A stretch of 64,000 nt of DNA, from assembly GCA_020849855.1 (NCBI GenBank), contig JADZFO010000002.1:1-64000 (forward strand), in the 5' to 3' direction. The notes below the pieces were generated by a model, which was not told where the DNA came from, made no database searches, and saw only the letters and a program-made list of their open reading frames with translations. Below are positions 42,199 to 51,032 of this stretch, one piece after another (the first letter of the stretch is position 1; each line of letters opens with the position of its first letter). The stretch comes from a bacterium (lineage in GTDB: Bacteria > 4484-113 > JAFGCY01). The position numbers were made by a program, and so were the translations under genes.

Positions 42199-43428
42199 AT
42201 GCACAAGAGCATGAGTGTCACGGGAAAGCTTCTGGCAGCCGCAGTCAGCACTGCTCTGGGCCTGAGTGGCAGCGTACTGGCGCAGGACAGCTTTCCTTCC
42301 GTCAGTGTGGCAAGCAAGGTGCTGGACAGCGTTGTGGCCATCGACAGCAACAGCGTGGCTTATGGCTCGGTGACTGAAGCCGGCCTGGGCAGCAGCCGCA
42401 ACGCCACCTTGTCCACCCGCCGCCTGACGGGTTTCGTCTACGATGCCAAGAAGGGCTATGTCGTCACCGACAGCACTGACATCGAGGACGCGGCCCTGCT
42501 GATCGTCCGTCTGGCCGACGGTACCGAGCTTAACGGTAAGGTCGTCGGCGTGGACGAATTCTATGGCGTGGGTGTGATCCAGATTGAGGGCGAGGCCAAG
42601 GGACTCAAAGCCGCCAAGCTGCTGGACTCCCGCTATGACCCGCTCAACGAAGTCTATCCTTATGGCCAGGGCGATTCCGTGGTGGCTGTCGGCAACTCCG
42701 GCGGCATGTCCGGCACGGTGACCTACGGCATCATCTCCGGTATCCGCAACCTGCGCAACCGCAACGCCGTGCTGGTGCCCAGCGTGATCCAGTCGGACGT
42801 GGTGATCAACTTCGGCAACGAAGGCTGCCCGCTCTTTGACGACCAGGGCCGCGTGATCGCCATGCACGAGCGCCGCGGTGGCGGTGGCAGCATGCAGAAC
42901 ACCACCTTCTTCACGCCGATCTGGATGATCCGCCGCGTTGTGGACGACATCATCGCGGACTCGGAGGCCAACCGTGAGATTGAGGTCTGGCATCCCTGGC
43001 TGGGCGTCAAGCCCTTCTCCGGTACCCGCAGCCCGCTGGGCGGCGGCATCCGTGTGGTTGGCGATGACCTGAAGATGTACATGGACATTCCCGAGCAGTA
43101 CTGGGACACCGGCATCCTGCTGGACGCGGTTTACCCCGAGTCGCCGGCCAAGGAGTTCGGCCTGACCGACAAGGACATGCTGATGCATGTCACGGTCTTC
43201 GACAAGAACGACAACGTCAAGTATCCCTACACCCTGCTCAAGCAGATCCAGGACCTGGAGCTGCTTGTCACAACCGCGGATGAGGGCGACCGCTTCGTCT
43301 TTGGTGTGCTGCGCAATGGCAAGATCTTTGATGTTGAGGTTGTCGTGGACCAGCACCCCGGCGAGTTCTCATTCGTTTCCATCACCGGCCAGGTGCTCAC
43401 TTCCACCAACAGCTCCGAGTACTTCTAA
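42199..43428 (+). CDS. HtrA-type paralogue 2, all three catalytic residues lost
   Basis: 409 residues with a signal peptide ending SVLAQ. Where the triad should be it has GYVVTDSTDIED (no His), EFYGVGVIQIEG (no Asp) and FGNEGCPLFDD (Glu replaces Ser). The fold otherwise follows its neighbours, with a PDZ-like C-terminal half (YPESPAKEFGLTDKDMLM). It is a pseudoprotease, so a chaperone, regulator or decoy role is likely. GGAGG lies 6 nt before the ATG. A strong terminator follows, so the three genes end one transcription unit. Confidence 0.82.
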   Translation: MHKSMSVTGKLLAAAVSTALGLSGSVLAQDSFPSVSVASKVLDSVVAIDSNSVAYGSVTEAGLGSSRNATLSTRRLTGFVYDAKKGYVVTDSTDIEDAALLIVRLADGTELNGKVVGVDEFYGVGVIQIEGEAKGLKAAKLLDSRYDPLNEVYPYGQGDSVVAVGNSGGMSGTVTYGIISGIRNLRNRNAVLVPSVIQSDVVINFGNEGCPLFDDQGRVIAMHERRGGGGSMQNTTFFTPIWMIRRVVDDIIADSEANREIEVWHPWLGVKPFSGTRSPLGGGIRVVGDDLKMYMDIPEQYWDTGILLDAVYPESPAKEFGLTDKDMLMHVTVFDKNDNVKYPYTLLKQIQDLELLVTTADEGDRFVFGVLRNGKIFDVEVVVDQHPGEFSFVSITGQVLTSTNSSEYF

Positions 43429-43450
43429 GCCGCAAAACTGAACTGAAAGA

Positions 43451-43479
43451 AAGGGCGCGAGAGCGCCCTTTTTCTTTTT
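43451..43479 (+). terminator. Rho-independent terminator after the HtrA cluster
   Basis: AAGGGCGC, GAGA loop, GCGCCCTT, then TTTCTTTTT: an 8-bp stem followed by a T-rich tail. Confidence 0.9.
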
Positions 43480-43499
43480 CGCCTGACTGCGGTCGAGGG

Positions 43500-44564
43500 T
43501 CAGACGGATTCAGTCCTGGGCGGTCGCAGCATCAAAGCGCGGATCGAATCCGCCGGGCTCAGACCTTCGAAGAGAATGCGATGGACCTCCAGGGCGATCG
43601 GCAGCTCCGGCCAGGGCGCGCCGCCGGCCAGCGGGGCGGCCATCCAGTCGTGCAGCGCGCGGCAGGTCTGGACGCCTTCCGCAACCTGCTGCATGGCGGC
43701 GAGAATCTCCTCAGTGCTTTCCCCCCGCGCGCGGCGATAGCCCACCTGGAAGTTGCGCGACAGCGATGAGCTGCAGGTGGCAACCAGATCGCCAACGCCC
43801 GCCAGGCCCAGCAGGGTGGCCGGATCGCCGCCGAAGTGGCGCACCGCGCGGCCCATCTCCGCCAGGCCGCGGGTAATGAGGGCGGCCAGGCTGTTGCTGC
43901 CCAGCTCCAGGCCGCTGAGCGCGCCGGCGGCAATGGCCAGCACGTTCTTATAGAAGCCGGCCACCTCGACGCCAACAGGGTCGCTGCCGGCGTAGACCCG
44001 GAAGCGGCTGGACATGAGCTGGTCCTGGATCCGCTGAGCCGCCCACTGCTGCTGCTGCGAAGCAGCCGCAACTGCGGCGGCAGGGAAACCGGCCATAATC
44101 TCGGATGCCAGGTTGGGCCCGGAAAGATGAACAAGGGCCGGAGTTGACGCAGTTACAGAATCGGCCGCGAACCACTGCTGCAGGAACTCCCCGCTGCGCT
44201 GGGTGGGATCCAGTAGCAGGCCCTTGGTGCAGTTGCACAGAACCAGGTCAGCAGCTCTGTCAGTGCTGACCCAGGTTTTGAACAGTGCCTCATTTTCATT
44301 TAGAAAGCTTCTAAGATACTTACATGGGACTGCGAGGTATACTGTCTTTGAATGCTCCAGAGCCTCACTGAGGCTGGAAGTAGCATGCAGCCTTTCCGGC
44401 AAAGTGCGGCCGGGAAAGTAGGCGCTGTTAGTTCGCGAAGTGTTGATTTCGTCCGCGGTTTCCTGGCTGCGGCAGAACAGACTGCTGGAAACCCCAGCAC
44501 AGTCCAGCAGAACTGCAAGGGTTGTGCCAAAACTGCCTGCACCCAGAACGCTGACTTCTCGCAC
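43500..44564 (-). CDS. gpsA: NAD(P)-dependent glycerol-3-phosphate dehydrogenase
   Basis: 354 residues. VLGAGSFGTTLAVLL is the dinucleotide-binding loop; NCTKGLLLDP, LSGPNLASEIMAGFPAAAV, and YKNVLAIAAGALSGLELGSNSLAAL contain the catalytic Lys region; ALARGEST-type end segments follow. It reduces dihydroxyacetone phosphate to sn-glycerol-3-phosphate for phospholipid synthesis. The GTG start lies 6 nt after a minus-strand TATAAT. It converges on the HtrA operon, with the terminator between. Confidence 0.94.
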   Translation of the reverse strand: MREVSVLGAGSFGTTLAVLLDCAGVSSSLFCRSQETADEINTSRTNSAYFPGRTLPERLHATSSLSEALEHSKTVYLAVPCKYLRSFLNENEALFKTWVSTDRAADLVLCNCTKGLLLDPTQRSGEFLQQWFAADSVTASTPALVHLSGPNLASEIMAGFPAAAVAAASQQQQWAAQRIQDQLMSSRFRVYAGSDPVGVEVAGFYKNVLAIAAGALSGLELGSNSLAALITRGLAEMGRAVRHFGGDPATLLGLAGVGDLVATCSSSLSRNFQVGYRRARGESTEEILAAMQQVAEGVQTCRALHDWMAAPLAGGAPWPELPIALEVHRILFEGLSPADSIRALMLRPPRTESV

Positions 44565-44570
44565 CGCTAG

Positions 44571-44576
44571 ATTATA
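44571..44576 (-). promoter_or_regulatory. -10 box of gpsA, leaderless arrangement
   Basis: Minus-strand TATAAT ends 6 nt before the GTG. Confidence 0.55.
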
Positions 44577-44745
44577 GTTTGACTGAGTGCTTCAGGATGC
44601 CGAGGTGTAGCCTTTCAAGGCCAGAATGTGCAGGAGTCCTGCAGGGATAAGGAAGGAAGCCGATAAAGACTGCCTGTCAAGGTGTTTACTAATGCGCCGA
44701 CTCGGTGTAAAACATTGAGCCTGCCAAGTCTTATTTCAATTATCC

Positions 44746-44762
44746 GACGGCGAGAAGCCGTC
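44746..44762 (+). other. Hairpin in the WYL regulator leader
   Basis: GACGGC and GCCGTC pair around GAGAA, 19 nt before the ATG at 44782; GGGAG is 8 nt before the ATG. The rest of the 217-bp gap from gpsA shows no gene and no firm promoter. Confidence 0.4.
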
Positions 44763-44781
44763 CGCAAAGGGAGTTATACGT

Positions 44782-45774
44782 ATGCCATCGCAATCAATGG
44801 ACGAGGTCCAGGCCGGACAATTGCCTCGTCTGCAGTGGCTGCATGAGCAGATTTCAGGGGGAAAGTTCCCCAACGCTACGGCGCTTGAGACGCATTTTGG
44901 TATCAGTCCCGCGGTCGCATACAGGGACATTGACTACCTGAAGTACATTTTGAAGGCGCCGGCGCAGTACGACTATGACAAGCAGGGATACTTCTATCCC
45001 GGCAAGTTCAAGCTGCCGCAGCTGCGCATGACCGAGGGCGAGCTCGCCGGCCTGCTGCTGCTGGGACAGCTGCGCCGCTACTACGACGGCATGGAAGTTG
45101 AGGAAGCGGTTGGCGATGCTGTCTCGCTGCTGATGGACTCCCTGAAGGAGTACATCACGATTGACCAGGAGAGCCTGGACAACATCCTGCAGGTCGAGAT
45201 CGAGCCCTTCCCCAAGCTGGACCTGGTGGTCTTCCGCGACCTGCTGCAGGCGATCCGCAGCAAGGAAAGCATCATCATCAAGTACTTCAGCGGCCAGAAG
45301 GCCACCGTGGTGGACAAGCCCTGCGACCCCTACCACCTGCTGAACTACAAGGACAACTGGTACCTGGTGGCCTTCTGCCACGAGAAGCAGGACTACCGCG
45401 ATTTCCTGTGCAGCCGCATCCTCTCGGTTGAGCGTACCAACGTCAGCTTCATCCCCGACCCGGATTTCAGCCTGGAAGACCACAAGCGCGAGAGCCAGCT
45501 CTTCGCCGCCGAGGCCCCGCCGATCAATATCGTGGCTGAATTCGACAAGTACGCCGCGCACTGGATCCGCCTGCGCCAGATCCACCCCAGCCAGCAGACC
45601 ATCGAGCGCGCCGACGGCAGCATCGAGATCAGCTTCAAGGTCAGCTCCCTGGAGAACATCATCCGCTGGATCCTCAGCTTCGGCGAGCACGCCCGCATCC
45701 TGGCCCCGCTGGAGCTGCAGGAGCGCGTCAGGCGCACGATCAGCCGGATGAACTACCTGTACAACAGGTTCTAG
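44782..45774 (+). CDS. WYL-domain transcriptional regulator
   Basis: 330 residues. N-terminal DeoR/HTH-11 winged helix (LQWLHEQISGGKFPNATALETHFGISPAVAYRDIDYLK), then a WYL domain (residues about 150-230: SIIIKYFSG, DPYHLLNYKDNWYLVAFCHEKQDYRDFLCSRIL), then a WCX C-terminal extension (EISFKVSSLENIIRWILSFGEHARIL). Such proteins sense small ligands or nucleic acid and regulate stress, DNA-damage and phage-defence genes. GGGAG is 8 nt upstream. A strong terminator follows, so it is probably monocistronic. Its targets cannot be read from here. Confidence 0.88.
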   Translation: MPSQSMDEVQAGQLPRLQWLHEQISGGKFPNATALETHFGISPAVAYRDIDYLKYILKAPAQYDYDKQGYFYPGKFKLPQLRMTEGELAGLLLLGQLRRYYDGMEVEEAVGDAVSLLMDSLKEYITIDQESLDNILQVEIEPFPKLDLVVFRDLLQAIRSKESIIIKYFSGQKATVVDKPCDPYHLLNYKDNWYLVAFCHEKQDYRDFLCSRILSVERTNVSFIPDPDFSLEDHKRESQLFAAEAPPINIVAEFDKYAAHWIRLRQIHPSQQTIERADGSIEISFKVSSLENIIRWILSFGEHARILAPLELQERVRRTISRMNYLYNRF

Positions 45775-45815
45775 GCTGCATCGCCCATGTATCAGGGCAT
45801 TCAACGGATCGAAAC

Positions 45816-45842
45816 AAGGCGGGCCAAGGCCCGCCTTTTGTT
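45816..45842 (+). terminator. Rho-independent terminator after the WYL gene
   Basis: AAGGCGGGC, CAAG loop, GCCCGCCTT, then TTGTTT: a 9-bp stem with a T-rich tail. Confidence 0.88.
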
Positions 45843-45917
45843 TGTCACTGCGGGCAGAACTTGCGCGGGGGGGCGTGAGCTCTTATCCTCGAACGTGGTT
45901 GGAGATCTGTACACATT

Positions 45918-45947
45918 TATCGTTGAGGGATCAACCTATACACGATA
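45918..45947. promoter_or_regulatory. Inverted repeat upstream of the tyrosine phenol-lyase promoter
   Basis: TATCGT and ACGATA bracket an inner GTTGA-GGGA-TCAAC palindrome (45922-45935). Its place just upstream of the -10 suggests an activator or repressor site. Confidence 0.4.
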
Positions 45948-45960
45948 AGGCCGATAGTAT

Positions 45961-45969
45961 TGGTATAAT
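45961..45969 (+). promoter_or_regulatory. Extended -10 promoter of the tyrosine phenol-lyase gene
   Basis: TGGTATAAT is a perfect extended -10. The leader would be about 70 nt and includes GAGGAA 6 nt before the ATG. Confidence 0.6.
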
Positions 45970-46046
45970 ATGAATCATAGCCGGATCTCTGCTCAAGGGC
46001 TGGCATCAGGCGCCCGGTCCGGCCAACACACGAACGAGGAAAGACC

Positions 46047-47477
46047 ATGCCCCGCTGCATGCCGGAACCGTATCGCATCAAGATGGTCGAGCCGCTGCGC
46101 ATGACCACCCGTGAATACCGCCAGCAGTGCCTGGACCGTGCACACTACAACACCTTCCTGCTTGACGCCGACGATGTCTACATCGACCTGCTGACCGACT
46201 CCGGCACCGGGGCGATGAGCGACCGCCAGTGGGGCGCGCTGATGCAGGGCGACGAAGCCTATGCCGGCAGCCGCAGCTTCGAGCATATGTGCGAGTCGAT
46301 CCGCGAGGTGATGGGCTACAGCCTGATCATCCCCACGCACCAGGGCCGCGGCGCCGAGCACCTCTTCTTCCAGAACTTCATTCAGCCCGGCGACATCCTG
46401 CCCATGAACATGTACTTCACCACCACCCGGGCGCACCTGGAGCTGGCGGGCGGCGAGTTCCGGGACATCATCTGCGACGAGGCCCACGACAGCCAGTCGG
46501 ACTTCCGCTGGAAGGGCAATGTGGACCTCGACAAACTGGACGGCCTGGTTGAGCACTATGGCAGCGCCAGGGTGCGGGCGATCAGCATGGCCCCCGACGT
46601 GAACATGGCCGGCGGCCAGCCCTTCAGCATGGCCAACCTGCGCGAGGTGCGGGCTTACTGCCTGGAGCGCGGGATTAAAGTATTCCTGGACGTGACCCGC
46701 ATCGCCGAGAACGCCTGGTTCATTCATCACCTTGAGCCGGGCTATGAGCAGTTCTCGATAAAGGAGATCATCCGCGAGATCTGCAGCTATTCCGACGGCG
46801 CCTGGATGAGCAGTAAGAAGGACGGCCTGGTCAACATGGGCGGCTTCCTGGCCTTCATGCCCGGCGAGGAGGAGCTGTTTGCCAAGTGCCGCAGCCAGGT
46901 GGTGGTCTATGAGGGCCTGCATACCTATGGCGGCATGAGCGGCCGCGACATGGAGGCCCTGGCGGTTGGCCTGCGCGAGGTCTGCGACGACGACTATCTG
47001 TCCTGCCGCCACAGCCAGCTGGAGCTGCTGCACGGCCTGCTGCTGAAGGCCGGCGTGCCACTGGTGCATCCCTGCGGCGGGCATGGCGTGTTTGTGGATG
47101 CCAAAGCCTTCCTGCCGCATCTGGACCAGGATGAGTTTCCGGCCCAGGCCCTGGCCGCCGAGATCTACCTCGAAGGCGGTGTGCGCGGCATGGAGCGCGG
47201 CAACGTCTCCGCGGACCGCGACCCGGTGACGGGCAGGAACCGCCGGCCCCGGCTGGAGCTTGTGCGCCTGACCATCCCGCGGCGCGTCTACACCGAGAGC
47301 CACCTGGAGTATGTGGCCGAAACAGTGATCGAGGTCTTCGCGCGCCGGGATCAGATCCGCGGGCTGAAGATGACCTGGGAGCCGGAGAAGCTGCGTTTCT
47401 TCCAGGCCCAGTTCGAGCCGCTGCCGGCCGAGCGTCAGCTCAGCGCCGCCGAAGGCATGAGCGCTTCGGCGGGCTAG
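46047..47477 (+). CDS. tpl: Tyrosine phenol-lyase
   Basis: 476 residues, PLP-dependent beta-eliminating lyase of the tryptophanase/tyrosine phenol-lyase family. Diagnostic matches favour the tyrosine enzyme: HYNTFLL, LTDSGTGAMSD, MYFTTTRAH (Thr rather than Asp of tryptophanase), DEAHDSQ, GGVRGMERG with the Arg that selects the phenol ring, and VVVYEGLHTYGG. The PLP Lys is in SSKKDGLVNMGG, and DEAYAGS holds the catalytic Tyr. It splits L-tyrosine to phenol, pyruvate and ammonia, or runs in reverse. No phenol catabolism genes are adjacent. An extended -10 promoter and an inverted repeat precede it. Confidence 0.88.
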   Translation: MPRCMPEPYRIKMVEPLRMTTREYRQQCLDRAHYNTFLLDADDVYIDLLTDSGTGAMSDRQWGALMQGDEAYAGSRSFEHMCESIREVMGYSLIIPTHQGRGAEHLFFQNFIQPGDILPMNMYFTTTRAHLELAGGEFRDIICDEAHDSQSDFRWKGNVDLDKLDGLVEHYGSARVRAISMAPDVNMAGGQPFSMANLREVRAYCLERGIKVFLDVTRIAENAWFIHHLEPGYEQFSIKEIIREICSYSDGAWMSSKKDGLVNMGGFLAFMPGEEELFAKCRSQVVVYEGLHTYGGMSGRDMEALAVGLREVCDDDYLSCRHSQLELLHGLLLKAGVPLVHPCGGHGVFVDAKAFLPHLDQDEFPAQALAAEIYLEGGVRGMERGNVSADRDPVTGRNRRPRLELVRLTIPRRVYTESHLEYVAETVIEVFARRDQIRGLKMTWEPEKLRFFQAQFEPLPAERQLSAAEGMSASAG

Positions 47478-47524
47478 GGCTGGCTGTCAGCAGCAGGCAG
47501 GCCGGGCGCAGATGCTGCTAACCT

Positions 47525-48031
47525 ATGGCGGTGATCTGCGGGATTGGAGTCGACAGCACAGAAATTGCACGCGTGGCCCGGAAGTGCCGCGAGGGGTCTG
47601 ACGCGGCATGCCTGGCTGAGGCCGGCGCAGCTTACCCCAGCCGCTTTCAAGAGAAGATGTTCACGCAGCATGAAGTGCAGCGCAGCCTGAGCAACCAGCA
47701 CGCACCTTATGCCCATCTGGCAGCGTGTTTCGCCGCGCGCGAGGCCTTCTTCAAGGCGACCCAGGTCTGGTACCGCCGGCGCAAGGTCAGCATCCGCCAG
47801 TATCCCAGCGGCGAGCCTTACTTCCTGCTGCATCCGCTGATCGTAGAGGGGCTGGCGCAGCGCTATGCCCAGGTCTGGGGCCAGGCGCCGGCTGACCCGC
47901 GCCTGATCAACCTGCGCGTCAGCCTGACCCACGACGACACTTACTGCACAGCCTTCGCCGTACTGGAACTGCTGCGCGAGCTGCCGCTGGACTACGCAGG
48001 CTATCCGGGCTGGGCCATCGACAAGGCCTAG
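47525..48031 (+). CDS. acpS: Holo-[acyl-carrier-protein] synthase-like phosphopantetheinyl transferase
   Basis: 168 residues. ICGIGVDSTEIARVARK has the N-terminal metal-binding Asp, FAAREAFFKAT has the second acidic ligand and Lys of the AcpS motif, and LRVSLTHDDTYCTAFAVLE is the C-terminal S-x-[ST]-H strand. It transfers phosphopantetheine from CoA to apo-ACP. It is somewhat longer than the usual 120-130 residues because of an insert around 85-130. It lies 47 nt after tpl and 53 nt before the glycogen operon. Confidence 0.85.
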   Translation: MAVICGIGVDSTEIARVARKCREGSDAACLAEAGAAYPSRFQEKMFTQHEVQRSLSNQHAPYAHLAACFAAREAFFKATQVWYRRRKVSIRQYPSGEPYFLLHPLIVEGLAQRYAQVWGQAPADPRLINLRVSLTHDDTYCTAFAVLELLRELPLDYAGYPGWAIDKA

Positions 48032-48072
48032 CGGCCTGCCGCTGCCTCATCGCGGCTTTACCGCCCGGCTGC

Positions 48073-48078
48073 GATAAT
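48073..48078 (+). promoter_or_regulatory. -10 box of the glycogen operon, leaderless arrangement
   Basis: GATAAT ends 6 nt before the GTG at 48085; the gap has no ribosome site. Confidence 0.5.
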
Positions 48079-48084
48079 CAATCC

Positions 48085-50355
48085 GTGGCCGCATCAGTCC
48101 AGCTTGTACTCGTAATCCACAACCACCAGCCGGTGGGCAATTTTGATCATGTGATCCACGAAGCCTGTGACAAGGCTTACCTGCCTTTCCTGCGTATGCT
48201 GCTGGACTTCCCCGGTGTGCGCATGGGCCTGCACACCAGCGGCTGCCTGCTGGAGTGGCTGCAGCTTCGGCGTCCGGAATACTTCGAGCTGGTCCGTGAG
48301 CTTCTTTCGCGCGGCCAGCTTGAGCTGCTGGGCGGTGGCATGCAGGAGCCGATCCTGCCCGTGATACCGCAGACTGATGCGCACCAGCAGCTGGCCAGCC
48401 TGCAGGCTTACCTGAGCGAGCACTTCGGCGACTGGGCCACCGGCATGTGGACGCCGGAGCGGGTCTGGGAACCGCAGATGGCCCAGATCTGCGGCAGCTA
48501 TTACCGCTACACCCTGCTGGACGACTTCCACTTTGAGGGCAACGCGCTGCCGGAGGACATCCAGAGCGGCTACTTCTCAACTGAGTTTGAGGGGCAGGGG
48601 CTGAAGCTGCTGCCGATCAGCCAGAAGCTGCGCTATACCCTGCCGTTCCGGCCGGTGCAGGAGACCTTTGACTATCTGCGGGAGCTGATGGAGGCCAGCG
48701 CCGAGCCGCCCCTGGTGGTATTCGGCGACGACGGCGAAAAGTTCGGCGTCTGGCCCGACACTTATGAATGGGTCTACGAGAAGGGCTGGCTGCGGGACTT
48801 CTTCAGCGCGCTTCAGGAGAACAGCTCCTGGGTGCGCTTGCAGCTGCCTGCAGAGATGCTGGCGCAGCGCCAGCCGGCCGGGCGGGTGTTCATCCCCTGC
48901 CGCAGCTATAAGGAAATGGGCGAGTGGGCCAGGCTGGACCCCGACAGCCCGGCGGACAGCGCGCCGGGGCACTGGCGCAGCTTCCTGGCCAAGTATCCGG
49001 AGATCTACGACTTCTACCGCCGCATGTGCTCCGTCTCCCGGCGCCTGTCAGTGATGGCCGGGGAGGCCGATGGGCGGGAGTATGCACAGGCGCGCGCGGC
49101 CCTGCAGCGCGCCCAGTGCAACTGCGCCTACTGGCATGGCGTCTTCGGCGGCGTGTATCTGAACTATCTGCGGGCGGCACTGACCGGCAACCTGCTGGAA
49201 GCGGAGCAGCTGTGCAACAGCATGGACGCCGCCGCGGCGCTGGATACGCCGGAGCAAGCCTCGCGCAGGCGGATCCAGCAGGCCAGCCCCTGGCAGCATG
49301 AAGGCCTCAGCGATCTGCTGGCCGGCGGCACAAACCTGCAGGGCCAGCCGGGGCAGCTGCGGGCAGTCGATGGCGGCGGCGTTTATGCCCGCCTGCCCTT
49401 CAGCGGTGCGCGCCTGCGGGCCCTGGATGACAACTGGGGCGAGCTGCAGCTTGATGCCTCTCCGGAACTGCTGCAGCAACTGGCCGCAGGCGGAAAGAGT
49501 GACTTCCTGCTGGAGGATGCCGGCCGGCTCTGCGCCTGGTTCGATGGGGCGCACGGCCTGTGCCTGCGGCGGCTGGACTATTACCCCACGCGCTTCTGCT
49601 GGACGGATGTGCTGGCCCGGCGGCGCGAGCATTACCACCACAAGGTGGAGGACGCCTCGACCCACGCGGCCGGGGAGCATGAGAGCATCCACGACCGGGT
49701 GCTGCTGAAGGAGGAGGGCCTCGAGCAGCGTCTGCTGGTTGACCCGCACCAGCGGGTGAGCTTTGTCAGCTGCTTTGGGCAGGTGGATTCTCCGCAGCAG
49801 TTCCTGCTGCGGCAGGAGAGCGGCGGCCCGCCGCAGCTGCGCTGGCGCGACTATGGCCTCAGCGGCGCCCTCGAGCTGCACAGTGGAAGCAAGGCGGCAC
49901 TGAGCTGCGTACTGGAGCACGGCCCCTTCACGCTGCGGAAGTCCGCGGCCCTGGCGAGCTTTGGCGCCCTGGAGCTGCAGGTGCGCCTGGAGTCCGGCGA
50001 GCTGCCGCCAGGCAGCGGCCTGTTCTGGCTGGAGTTCAACCTGACTGTCCTGACGGATACAGCGACCGACCGCTGGCTGGAGGCCGACGGGGCGCGGCAG
50101 AGCTTGTCTGCCGGCAGCGATCTGCCTGCCGTGCGCAACGTAGCGCTAGTGGATCAGTGGCAGCAGGCCCGCCTGGAGCTGAGCCTCGCCGGCCCGGCGC
50201 GGCTGCTGAGCTACCCGGTCTACACGGTCTCCAGCAGCGAAGGCGGCTTCGAAAAGACCTACCAGGGCACCTGTATAATGCTCGGGTACCAGCCCGACGC
50301 TCTGCGCGAAGGTATCAGCCTGAGGCTGGACATCGGCGCGCTCGGGCAGGACTAG
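48085..50355 (+). CDS. GH57 4-alpha-glucanotransferase/alpha-amylase-like enzyme
   Basis: 756 residues. GH57 motifs in order: HNHQP (residues 12-16), GQLELLGGGMQEPIL, WTPERVWEP with the nucleophile Glu, FGDDGEKFGVWP with the acid/base Asp. A beta-sandwich C-terminal domain (from about 380 on) matches that of Thermococcus 4-alpha-glucanotransferase. It should cut and re-join alpha-1,4-glucans, adjusting chain lengths of stored polymer. It opens the glycogen operon and is followed by the DUF4912 gene after 8 nt. No signal peptide is present, so it is cytoplasmic. Confidence 0.88.
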   Translation: MAASVQLVLVIHNHQPVGNFDHVIHEACDKAYLPFLRMLLDFPGVRMGLHTSGCLLEWLQLRRPEYFELVRELLSRGQLELLGGGMQEPILPVIPQTDAHQQLASLQAYLSEHFGDWATGMWTPERVWEPQMAQICGSYYRYTLLDDFHFEGNALPEDIQSGYFSTEFEGQGLKLLPISQKLRYTLPFRPVQETFDYLRELMEASAEPPLVVFGDDGEKFGVWPDTYEWVYEKGWLRDFFSALQENSSWVRLQLPAEMLAQRQPAGRVFIPCRSYKEMGEWARLDPDSPADSAPGHWRSFLAKYPEIYDFYRRMCSVSRRLSVMAGEADGREYAQARAALQRAQCNCAYWHGVFGGVYLNYLRAALTGNLLEAEQLCNSMDAAAALDTPEQASRRRIQQASPWQHEGLSDLLAGGTNLQGQPGQLRAVDGGGVYARLPFSGARLRALDDNWGELQLDASPELLQQLAAGGKSDFLLEDAGRLCAWFDGAHGLCLRRLDYYPTRFCWTDVLARRREHYHHKVEDASTHAAGEHESIHDRVLLKEEGLEQRLLVDPHQRVSFVSCFGQVDSPQQFLLRQESGGPPQLRWRDYGLSGALELHSGSKAALSCVLEHGPFTLRKSAALASFGALELQVRLESGELPPGSGLFWLEFNLTVLTDTATDRWLEADGARQSLSAGSDLPAVRNVALVDQWQQARLELSLAGPARLLSYPVYTVSSSEGGFEKTYQGTCIMLGYQPDALREGISLRLDIGALGQD

Positions 50356-50363
50356 GGGAGGCT

Positions 50364-51032
50364 ATGGATAAGCTGCAGTCCAATTCCGGCCAGTATCCGC
50401 ACAGCGCCTCTCTAACCATAATCGAAGGCGATCCTGCGCGCCTGGCCCCCGGCCCCGGTGGCCCTCCCCCCTTTGGCCCGGTTGATCTGCCCCGGCACTA
50501 CGGCCTGGGTCTCTTTGAGTTCCTGGTCGTCGACCCTGACTTCGTCTTTGTCTCCTGGGAACTGAGCGAGCAGCAGCTGGCTGAGGCCAGGACCAGCATC
50601 GGAGAAGAGCAGTGGCCGCAGCGCAGGCTCGTTTTGCGCCTGCTGGACGCTGCCCAGCAGCAGGAGTGCGCGCGACGCGAGCTGTACGGGGAATCCGGCC
50701 GCTGGTTTGTCGAAGCGGCCCGCCCGGGGGCCTGGCTGCTGGCCGAGCTGGGCTTTGAGCACGGCGCCGGCTGGCATCTGCTTGGCAGCGCCGGACCGCT
50801 GCTGCTGCCCCGGATCAGCCCGGTGGACGGCGAGTTCCGGGAGCTGCATGTCAGCTATGGCGCCGCGCCCGACGGGCACCTGACCCGTCTGGATGTCTCA
50901 GATGAAAAGCACATGAGCGCCACGAGCATCGCCGCCCTGGCGCTCAACAGCAGCCTGAGTGAATGGCCGGGAGCGGGCAGCGGCGCAGGCCATTGGCCCG
51001 CCTCATCCGGCGTCTGGAGCAGAAGGCAATGA
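50364..51032 (+). CDS. DUF4912-domain protein within the glycogen operon
   Basis: 222 residues from ATG 50364, with GGGGAGG directly upstream. The recognisable part is PRHYGLGLFEFLVVDPDFVFVSWELS, followed by a FYELG-like strand set (RLVLRLLDAA, WFVEAARPGAWLLAELGF) as in DUF4912, an immunoglobulin-like domain found near glycogen and GH57 genes in several deep-branching bacteria. It may bind glucan or a GH57 enzyme, by analogy with CBM48-like modules; this is inference. Its TGA overlaps the glgC ATG (ATGA, 51029-51032). The C-terminal 45 residues look disordered. Confidence 0.75.
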   Translation: MDKLQSNSGQYPHSASLTIIEGDPARLAPGPGGPPPFGPVDLPRHYGLGLFEFLVVDPDFVFVSWELSEQQLAEARTSIGEEQWPQRRLVLRLLDAAQQQECARRELYGESGRWFVEAARPGAWLLAELGFEHGAGWHLLGSAGPLLLPRISPVDGEFRELHVSYGAAPDGHLTRLDVSDEKHMSATSIAALALNSSLSEWPGAGSGAGHWPASSGVWSRRQ

